A stretch of DNA of 64,000 bases from Candidatus Enterococcus testudinis (GTDB lineage: Bacteria > Bacillota > Bacilli > Lactobacillales > Enterococcaceae): assembly GCF_002140915.1 (NCBI RefSeq), contig NZ_NGKU01000001.1, positions 2,494,628-2,558,627 on the forward strand. Direction: 5' to 3'. The notes under the pieces are model-generated. The model had not been told where the DNA came from and ran no database searches. It saw only the letters and a list, made by a program, of their open reading frames with translations. A program made the translations under genes and the position numbers. Shown one piece after another: positions 55,692-61,765 of the stretch. Numbering within the stretch: the stretch's first letter is position 1; the number at the start of each line of letters is the position of its first letter.

Positions 55692-56987
55692 ATGAATGAT
55701 TCTATCAAAAAATTGTTGAGAATTACAGATAAAAATTTGGAGATTACAGATGTCTCTTACGAGACCGTAAACAAAAAGCAACGCATAGTAATAAATGCAA
55801 CACTATCTCCTTGCCCACAAGCCTGTAGGTCATGCGGATCTACTGTGAAAGACGGATTTGGTAAGACAGTCATTGTAAAAAACGGGAAAAAGATGACTAC
55901 CATACGTTTTGACGAATTTAATCATATGCCGAGGGTTATGCATTTAAAAAAGCAGCGATACAAATGTAAAAACTGCAGAACATATTGGACTGCACAATCT
56001 TATTTTGTTCTTCCAAAACATTCCATTGCTAGTCATTTAAGGTACAAAATCATTTCTTTTCTAACAGATAAAGTTTCTTTGAGTTTCATTGCTAAGCATT
56101 GCAGTGTTTCTTTATCTACGGTTATTCGAATACTAAGGAGTCTAAAAAGCTATGTACCCAGCAATTCTAAAAAGATTCTTCCCGAAGTATTGATGGTTGA
56201 TGAATTTCGGTCACATGCTTCATCTGAAGACAAAATGAGTTTTATTTGCGCAGATGGAGAAAGTGGACAGTTGATTGATATTTTACCTACACGTAAGTTA
56301 CCGCGATTAACAGCCTATTTTGAAAAGTGTACGAACAATGATCAAGTGAAATTTTTAGTAACAGATATGAACGCTGCGTATTTTCAACTAACAAAAACAG
56401 TACTTCCAAATGCCAAAATCTTTATTGATCGATTTCATATCGTTAAACACATGAATAAAGCATTTCAAGACTTTCGTGTAAAAACAATGAAGGTGCTGCA
56501 GAAGAAAGGATTTAAAAATGAAGCACAGAAGCTTAAAGTAAATTGGCGTTCCCTAACAAAAAATAGACAGAATATAAATCACTCAGAATATAAGTCTTGG
56601 CGTAGTTTTCGTGCACCTAAGTTTCCACTTCTTACAGAGGCAATGATGATCGATAGACTCCTTACGTTTTCTTCTTCCCTTAGGGAAGCGTATGAAGCAT
56701 TTCATGATTTAGCAGATGCCTTTAGAGATAAGGATCATAGTCTATTTTTTGAATTACTGGAACACCTCCCTGAAAGTTTAGACGAAGAATTTAGGAAGAA
56801 ACTACAAAAATTACTTAAATATGAAGAAGGCATACGTAATGCAATGATTTATCCTTATTCTAATGGTAAAATCGAAGCGAAAAATACACATATCAAAACA
56901 TTGAAAAGAGTATCCTACGGATTCAAATCATTTGAGAACATGAGAATACGGATTTATTTGATCAATCATTTAATTGAAGTGAAATAA
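55692..56987 (+). CDS. ISL3-family transposase
   Basis: The 431-aa product is a full ISL3 transposase. Two N-terminal zinc knuckles are visible (CPQACRSCG near residue 38 and CKNCRTYW near 95), then a helix-turn-helix (LSFIAKHCSVSLSTVIRIL) and the DDE catalytic residues: Asp in LMVDEFRSH, Asp in LVTDMNAAY and Glu in SNGKIEAKNTHIK. Length and ends agree with an active element. It is transcribed rightward and stops just before a hairpin. Confidence 0.95.
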   Translation: MNDSIKKLLRITDKNLEITDVSYETVNKKQRIVINATLSPCPQACRSCGSTVKDGFGKTVIVKNGKKMTTIRFDEFNHMPRVMHLKKQRYKCKNCRTYWTAQSYFVLPKHSIASHLRYKIISFLTDKVSLSFIAKHCSVSLSTVIRILRSLKSYVPSNSKKILPEVLMVDEFRSHASSEDKMSFICADGESGQLIDILPTRKLPRLTAYFEKCTNNDQVKFLVTDMNAAYFQLTKTVLPNAKIFIDRFHIVKHMNKAFQDFRVKTMKVLQKKGFKNEAQKLKVNWRSLTKNRQNINHSEYKSWRSFRAPKFPLLTEAMMIDRLLTFSSSLREAYEAFHDLADAFRDKDHSLFFELLEHLPESLDEEFRKKLQKLLKYEEGIRNAMIYPYSNGKIEAKNTHIKTLKRVSYGFKSFENMRIRIYLINHLIEVK

Positions 56988-56993
56988 CAAAAA

Positions 56994-57028
56994 AACCAAA
57001 ACAGATTTATTAGATATCTGTTTTGGTT
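56994..57028 (+). terminator. Terminator of the ISL3 transposase
   Basis: AACCAAAACAGAT and ATCTGTTTTGGTT form a perfect 13-bp stem within the element, a few bases after the transposase stop codon. Confidence 0.75.
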
Positions 57029-57068
57029 ACCCTTAGATTTTTCCATCAGTCCTTATTGACAAAGAGCC

Positions 57069-57342
57069 AAGAAAAGTGATTTCCTGTTAGAGCCTCTAAG
57101 GATGGAGCGATTTTAACCAATGTGACAGAATCTGATTATGTCTCTTTAATTTCATCCTAGTAATAACAGGACTTTTGATTTTTAATCAAAGAATTTTACA
57201 TATATTCTAGGGTTCTTAAACTTTAATTTTATTTCGAATGAAACCTTGTTTAATTTCTCCAGCAATTTTAATGATTCTCTTAATTTAGCACTACTATATT
57301 AGGTTATCTAATCTTTGCAACACTGATTAGTTATTTATGTAT
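57069..57342. other. Intergenic region after the insertion sequence, possible gene remnant
   Basis: No intact gene. A 26-codon open stretch at 57080-57160 (plus strand) reads FPVRASKDGAILTNVTESD and onward to a stop, and looks like the tail of a broken protein. The rest is AT-rich with no structure I can support. Confidence 0.35.
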
Positions 57343-57390
57343 AAAAAAAGACTGTAGGCAAAGCCGCGATAATGGCTCAAGTCTACAGCC
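57343..57390 (-). terminator. Terminator of the FLP operon
   Basis: CTGTAG and CTACAG arms (57352-57357, 57383-57388) with an inner GAGCC/GGCTT pair precede a run of seven T residues on the minus strand. It lies about 35 bp after the flp stop codon. Confidence 0.75.
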
Positions 57391-57422
57391 TGAACCGAGA
57401 CCCCAATAAAATGTTCGACATT

Positions 57423-58082
57423 TTATAAATTTTCAATGGCATCTCGATCCAAAATCATAATCTTCTTTTTATCCCGGACAATCAAGTTTCGTGCTTCTAA
57501 CATCTTGAACTTTCTGGATAGGGTCTCCGGTGTAGTGCCTAAAAACGCCGCCAACTCTTTCATCTTCATGGGCAAGATAATTGTCTCACTATTAGCCAAT
57601 AAGCTAAGGTCCAATAAATAGGTGCCCAAGCGTTCTTCGACTTTTTCCATGGTTAAAAACTGAGCTTGCTGCTCCGTACGCAAACTTTTTTCCGCATTTA
57701 TTTTTAATAACTTCAAGGCTATTTCAGGATATTCTTCCAACATCTTAGTGAAATCCGTTTGGCGTAATATGCAAACCTCACTAGGCACTAGCGCCTCCAC
57801 ATAGATTGCGGTATTAGCTGCTCCAAAAAGCTGATTCTCTCCTTCGTATCCTCCAGGTTCAACGATGCGTAAAAGCTGCTCCTTGCCACTGGTAGATAGC
57901 TGATAGACTTTCAATGCGCCTCGGGCTAGAATGACCAGCTGATTCTCCCTACCAGGAGAAAATATCTGCTCACCCTTTGACGCTACACGATGACTGGTCA
58001 GCCCATTGACTTTCCGCTGATCCTCTACATCCAGGTGATTAAACAAAGGAACTAGCGAAACACATAGATGTTCTTCTGTCAT
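57423..58082 (-). CDS. FNR-like protein (FLP-type Crp/Fnr regulator)
   Basis: The 219-aa product has an N-terminal cyclic-nucleotide-type beta barrel (residues 20-120), a dimer helix, and a C-terminal winged helix whose recognition helix reads TPETLSRKFKML, that is E-xx-SR as in FNR. The four-Cys iron-sulfur set of FNR is absent; there are only two Cys (7 and 104), 97 residues apart. The Lactobacillus casei FLP has Cys5 and Cys102, also 97 apart, which form a disulfide switch. The start at 58082 follows GGAGG; a GTG five codons earlier is rejected. It is the last gene of an operon with a FLP box at its promoter. Confidence 0.88.
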   Translation of the reverse strand: MTEEHLCVSLVPLFNHLDVEDQRKVNGLTSHRVASKGEQIFSPGRENQLVILARGALKVYQLSTSGKEQLLRIVEPGGYEGENQLFGAANTAIYVEALVPSEVCILRQTDFTKMLEEYPEIALKLLKINAEKSLRTEQQAQFLTMEKVEERLGTYLLDLSLLANSETIILPMKMKELAAFLGTTPETLSRKFKMLEARNLIVRDKKKIMILDRDAIENL

Positions 58083-58134
58083 CGACTTCACCTCCACCGT
58101 TTTTCTTTATCCTATCATTATCTGTTAAAAAATG

Positions 58135-58371
58135 TTAGGATACTGCTTTTGCCACCGCTTTTAAAACCGGATAACCTAGGTCTTCCACCGTTTTTTGAAT
58201 AGAGGCTAAACTGGTTTCTTTTTCATTGAAATTAGCCTTCAATTTGCTAGCATTAAATAGCACCTTGACACTATCGCTATCCACTCCCGTCATGCGTTTG
58301 ACACCGCTCTCGATTTTTTGCATACAGGTTGGGCAAGCCAAGGTTTCTAATGTTAAAATTGCTTTTTCCAT
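58135..58371 (-). CDS. Heavy-metal-associated domain protein (CPTC type)
   Basis: The 78-aa product is a single HMA ferredoxin-like fold. The metal site is ACPTCMQKIE with a CxxC pair (Cys13 and Cys16) but without the Met-x-Cys start of copper chaperones such as CopZ. The C-terminal part (SLASIQKTVEDLGYPVLKA) is the usual final helix and strand. It may carry a metal to the P-type ATPase, which lacks its own HMA domain. It has an AAGGAGGAG site and lies between the RIC-like and FLP genes. Confidence 0.85.
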   Translation of the reverse strand: MEKAILTLETLACPTCMQKIESGVKRMTGVDSDSVKVLFNASKLKANFNEKETSLASIQKTVEDLGYPVLKAVAKAVS

Positions 58372-58387
58372 GATGGACTCCTCCTTT

Positions 58388-58672
58388 TTAGTTATTCAAT
58401 TGAGCCGCTTCAGCTAGCATTTCGTAAGTGTTCTTCATCGTAAGGCAAGCGTCCGCGGGAATCGAAAAATCATCGGTTAATTTACGCAATTCCTTAAATT
58501 CTGGTTTTAAATTAGCTTTTTCGCCTTGCTTAGCGATTTTGTCGGATAACTCACTATAGACTTTTTTAACCTCAAAAACTTCTGGATGATGGTCCCCGTG
58601 GGCTCTAGTGATGGCCGTGGTGTATAAAGCTAAGGTTTCTTCGTTTTCGGATAAATAAGTAACTGCTGACAT
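58388..58672 (-). CDS. Small RIC/ScdA-like (hemerythrin-related) protein
   Basis: The 94-aa product carries two segments that resemble iron-sulfur cluster repair proteins of the RIC/ScdA/YtfE family: RAHGDHHPEVFEVKKVYSEL near residue 23 (family VHG-xx-HPEL) and LRKLTDDFSIPADACLTMKN near 65 (family IRxLT-xxYxxPxDACTT). The first ligand helix and the final HxxxHxE helix of full-length proteins are missing, so the di-iron site cannot be complete. It is therefore a shrunken relative, possibly with a new role. The start at 58672 follows GAAGGAA. It heads the operon behind the FLP box. Confidence 0.6.
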   Translation of the reverse strand: MSAVTYLSENEETLALYTTAITRAHGDHHPEVFEVKKVYSELSDKIAKQGEKANLKPEFKELRKLTDDFSIPADACLTMKNTYEMLAEAAQLNN

Positions 58673-58742
58673 GATCAATTCCTTCTTTCTTTATTGAAGG
58701 AAGTCGACTTGCTATAAAAAGTCAACTCCCTTTGACATCTTT

Positions 58743-58786
58743 AGTATAGTCATCGGAAAACAGCAAGTACTTGATATTTATCAAGT
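58743..58786 (-). promoter_or_regulatory. FLP box and promoter of the RIC-HMA-FLP operon
   Basis: A palindrome ACTTGATATTTATCAAGT (58769-58786) contains the FNR consensus TTGAT-N4-ATCAA exactly. A -10 TATACT lies at 58743-58748 on the minus strand, 22 bp from the 14-bp core. If transcription starts 7 bp after the -10, the box centre is at -41.5, the class II activation position. Confidence 0.8.
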
Positions 58787-58791
58787 TTTTT

Positions 58792-60651
58792 CTAATTTTT
58801 CACTTTGTAACGCAACAGACGCATTCCATTTAAAATAACAACTAAAATACTGCCTTCATGAACGAACATCCCAATGGTCATATTCATCCAACTGCTGTAA
58901 ATTAGACTACCCAACAATACTAATACTACAACGATGGCAATCCTGATGTTTTCCTTCATATTCCGAGCTGTTTCTTTGCTCAATCCAAGAGCATGTGGCA
59001 AGCGAGCAAAATCTGAGTTTATCAAGACTATATCGGAGGTTTCAATGGCTATATCGGTGCCGTTACCCATGGCAATACCGATATCCGACAAAGCTAAGGA
59101 AGGGCTGTCATTGATACCGTCTCCTACAAAAGCTACCACTTGTCCTTGACTTTGTAGTTTTTCAATATAATTTGCCTTGTCCTCCGGTAGCATATTTCCT
59201 TTGGCTTCCGTAAGATCTAACTCCTTTGCCACTAGGCTCACCGTTCCTTGATTATCACCAGAAAGTAAGACAAGATTTTTAACCCCAAGTTCTTTCAATT
59301 GGCCAAGAACTTCTTTAACCCCTGGACGTAGTTGATCTCGAATCCCTAGTAATAGTACCAATTTTCCATCCATAGCCAATGATACTAAGGAATTGCCCTT
59401 AGCTTCAAAAACTGCGGCGTCTTTCTTGACAGCACTCGATACTGTCACACCTGTTTGCGCCATTAAAGCTAGATTCCCGACAGCAATTTGACGCCCGAAA
59501 ACCGTCACTGTGACACCTCCACCTTTAACCACTTTTGTTTCCGTCACAGGCACTTTGTCAAAATCTCCTAGCCAATTTAGGATGGCTTTTCCTAAAGGAT
59601 GCTCAGACTCTGCTTCGATACTGCCGAGATAAGTGAAAACCTGTTTTTTTTCTTTCTCGTTACCATAAAACTGCCAATCGGCTACTTCTGGATTACCTGA
59701 TGTCAGCGTACCCGTTTTATCAAAAACCATAGTGTGTACCTTACTGAAACGATTGATTACTTCACTACCTTTTAATAAAATACCGTTGCGAGCACCATTG
59801 CCTATCCCGGAGACATTGGATACAGGGATCCCAATAACTAATGCACCAGGACAGCCTAACACTAGAATTGTAATCGCTAATTCTAGATTTCGTGTAAATC
59901 CCCAAACTACCACCGCCAACAGCAACACAATTGGGGTGTAATACTTAGCAAAACGATCGATTAATCGTTCCACATCGGATTTCGAGTCTTGGGCTTCTTC
60001 CACTAATTCGATAATTTTTCCAAAGGTCGTGCCTTCCCCGACTTTATCTGCTTGTATTTCCAAGGTGCCATTTTCCAAAATTGAGCCAGCGAAGACTTCA
60101 CTGCCTATACTTTTCGTAACCGGTAGTGATTCACCGGTGATACTAGCTTCATTAATATGGCCTTCACCTCTTAAGACATGACCATCCACCGGTACCTTGG
60201 CACCGGTTTTGACTAACAGTACATCTCCTTCATCTACATCATCTACGTCGACTTCTTCGTATTTGCCATTTGCAATTTGTAGTAAAGCACTTTCTGGAAC
60301 CAATTCCATCAATTCTTTAATAGCAGACCGAGTTTGGGTCAATGTCCGCTGCTCTAAGTAAGCTCCAAATAAAAAGAAAAACGTAACTACTGCCGACTCT
60401 TCATAATCTTGGATGGCAAAAGCTCCAAGCACCGCAATCGTCACCAAAAGATCGATACTAACCACCCGAACCCGTATAGCTTGATAGGCTTGTAAGGCAA
60501 TGGGCAAGGCTCCGAGAATAGAAGCTAAAATAAAAGACCACACCTCCAAGGTCTCATTTTGCAGTAAGAAACGTACGCCAAAACCTACAATTACCAAAAT
60601 CCCATTCACTAAGACGATTTTATTTTTATGGCTCATAATATATTTTTCCAT
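58792..60651 (-). CDS. P1B-type heavy metal ATPase with CPG motif
   Basis: The 619-aa product has all P-type ATPase landmarks: actuator TGES (172-175), phosphorylation site DKTGT with Asp311, SEHPLG in the nucleotide domain, GDGIND hinge and about eight membrane helices. It has no N-terminal metal domain. The membrane metal motif is GCPGALVIG (267-269), not CPC, SPC or CPH, and the last helix has FVHEGSILVV near 598-601, which recalls the HEGGT motif of the P1B-4 group (cobalt/iron exporters). The exported metal is not settled; iron or cobalt is my inference. RBS GGAGGAG. It has its own FLP box upstream. Confidence 0.9.
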   Translation of the reverse strand: MEKYIMSHKNKIVLVNGILVIVGFGVRFLLQNETLEVWSFILASILGALPIALQAYQAIRVRVVSIDLLVTIAVLGAFAIQDYEESAVVTFFFLFGAYLEQRTLTQTRSAIKELMELVPESALLQIANGKYEEVDVDDVDEGDVLLVKTGAKVPVDGHVLRGEGHINEASITGESLPVTKSIGSEVFAGSILENGTLEIQADKVGEGTTFGKIIELVEEAQDSKSDVERLIDRFAKYYTPIVLLLAVVVWGFTRNLELAITILVLGCPGALVIGIPVSNVSGIGNGARNGILLKGSEVINRFSKVHTMVFDKTGTLTSGNPEVADWQFYGNEKEKKQVFTYLGSIEAESEHPLGKAILNWLGDFDKVPVTETKVVKGGGVTVTVFGRQIAVGNLALMAQTGVTVSSAVKKDAAVFEAKGNSLVSLAMDGKLVLLLGIRDQLRPGVKEVLGQLKELGVKNLVLLSGDNQGTVSLVAKELDLTEAKGNMLPEDKANYIEKLQSQGQVVAFVGDGINDSPSLALSDIGIAMGNGTDIAIETSDIVLINSDFARLPHALGLSKETARNMKENIRIAIVVVLVLLGSLIYSSWMNMTIGMFVHEGSILVVILNGMRLLRYKVKN

Positions 60652-60674
60652 CGTTACTCCTCCTCTACGCCTTT

Positions 60675-60716
60675 AGTATAGTGAGGAACACCCCAGAAGA
60701 AATTGACTGCCATCAA
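60675..60716 (-). promoter_or_regulatory. FLP box and promoter of the P-type ATPase gene
   Basis: Minus strand: TTGATGGCAGTCAA (60703-60716), one base off the FNR consensus, and a -10 TATACT (60675-60680) 22 bp downstream. Both the spacing and the TATACTAAAG start region equal those at the second cassette promoter. The IS3 remnant begins only six bases upstream of the box. Confidence 0.75.
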
Positions 60717-60725
60717 CTTTTAATT

Positions 60726-61376
60726 TTATTCGTAAAAAAAAAACACCGCTAAGTTAGCCATCATCTTTGGTTTATCGTTGGCTCTTAGAGCCTTCACGAC
60801 AACAGATGTTGCGAATTCTTTGGTCATCTCTGAACTCAGTCCATATGAGACAACACGGCGTTTTTCTGGGTCATAGACCGTCGCCAGGTAAATACAGTCT
60901 CTATTCATCAGCTGGATGTACGTTATGTCAGTCGTTAGAACTCCACTCAAATCATCAAAATTCTTCATGAGATCGGTCTTTTTTGGTGTGTCAGTGGTCG
61001 TCGTCGGCTTCTTATATGACTTCCTGACCATGCGAGATTTAAGGCTCATCTCATTCATGAGCTCCCAAACCAAACGATCACCAAATTCAGTGTTCAAAAT
61101 GAACCGTAAAAATGCGGCGATGCTTCGGTAGCCATAGATCCCACGATTGGTGTTGTAGACGGCTTTGATTGCCGTTTTTAGAGCGTTGCGACGCGTCTCT
61201 TGTTGGCTGGGATGCCAATTTTTCCATTGATAATAAGTGCTTCGAGCTATATTCAAAGCTGATAAAACGCTTGTTATGCGGTGTCCCATTGCGAGCGAAC
61301 GGTCAATGATTTCCAGTCCTAACTCGCGATTTTGCGTTAGTTGTACTTCGAAAGTAACGCCGCGGCTCGTTTTAAA
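60726..61376 (-). pseudogene. IS3-family transposase OrfB, 3'-truncated
   Basis: The frame entered by -1 slippage continues as VQLTQNRELGLEII and then MGHRITSVLSALNIARSTYYQW, IYGYRSIAAFL, and the first catalytic Asp in LTTDITYIQL. It ends in AVFFFYE from a poly-T stretch. The DDE domain is cut off after about one third, so no active transposase can be made. A separate in-frame ATG exists at 61289. Confidence 0.8.
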
Positions 61377-61597
61377 ATCTCAAGTTCTTCGCGAAGTTTG
61401 TCGTTTTCCTTTTGTAATGCGTTTACATCAGCTTGCGTCCATTTTTCGCCGTCCACTTCGTGGACCGCGTACAACTTGACCCAGTTACGGATTGAGTCGA
61501 CCGAAGGTCCGTATTCAGCGGGTAGATCAGTATATGAACGGCCTTGATTGTGCATCTCAACAAGAGACTGCTTAAATTCTTTTTTGTATCGAATCAT
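61337..61597 (-). CDS. IS3-family OrfA
   Basis: The 86-aa product is a normal OrfA: helix-turn-helix at residues 5-45 (KKEFKQSLVEMH, GPSVDSIRNWVKLY) and a leucine zipper (LQKENDKLREELEILKRA). It ends four codons after the frameshift zone. Alone it can bind the element ends but not transpose. Confidence 0.85.
   Translation of the reverse strand: MIRYKKEFKQSLVEMHNQGRSYTDLPAEYGPSVDSIRNWVKLYAVHEVDGEKWTQADVNALQKENDKLREELEILKRAAALLSKYN
61370..61376 (-). other. Slippery heptamer for -1 frameshift in the IS3 remnant
   Basis: The minus strand reads T-TTA-AAA in the orfA frame, a canonical X-XXY-YYZ type site. A -1 shift here enters the orfB frame without a stop. Confidence 0.65.
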
Positions 61598-61600
61598 ATT

Positions 61601-61669
61601 AAAAAATGCTCCTATGCTATTAGTTTACAGGGCAGAAGAAAATCTGTCCGTAAATCTAGCATAAGAGCA
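61601..61669 (-). terminator. Protective hairpin upstream of IS3 orfA
   Basis: TGCTCCTATGCTA (61607-61619) pairs with TAGCATAAGAGCA (61657-61669), with a nested ACAGGGCAG/CTGTCCGT pair, and six T residues follow on the minus strand. It would block transcription entering the transposase from outside. Confidence 0.65.
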
Positions 61670-61707
61670 ATACTTTCCAACACCAAAAATTCTAGATCCG
61701 ATTATTT

Positions 61708-61735
61708 TTGTTAAACGAGATTTCTATTATATAAT
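61708..61735 (+). promoter_or_regulatory. Promoter of the UvrA-like gene
   Basis: TTGTTA (61708-61713), 16-bp spacer, TATAAT (61730-61735). The start codon lies 30 bp further on. Confidence 0.65.
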
Positions 61736-61765
61736 GGAATTATAAATTTGCTGTTGGAGGTTTTT

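Larger units (their letters stand above)
55555..57068 (+). mobile_element. ISL3-family insertion sequence
   Basis: The element runs from GGCTCT at 55555 to AGAGCC at 57068, 1514 bp. Both ends share GGCTCT, then six to nine diverged bases, then AAGGACTGATG, as imperfect inverted repeats of about 25 bp. It carries one intact transposase gene. A hairpin inside the left end (55571-55603) and one after the gene (56994-57028) could shield it from outside transcription. The flanking octamers, CCTTTTGT on the left and AAGAAAAG on the right, are not direct repeats, although ISL3 elements normally duplicate 8 bp. Confidence 0.88.
60722..61680 (-). mobile_element. IS3-family element, truncated
   Basis: A remnant with an intact orfA, a programmed-frameshift site and about the first 200 codons of orfB. 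The orfB C-terminal half with the second catalytic Asp and the Glu is lost at about 60722, next to a poly-A/T run. The other end, near 61670, keeps a large hairpin. Exact borders cannot be fixed because the terminal repeats are not clear. Confidence 0.75.
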
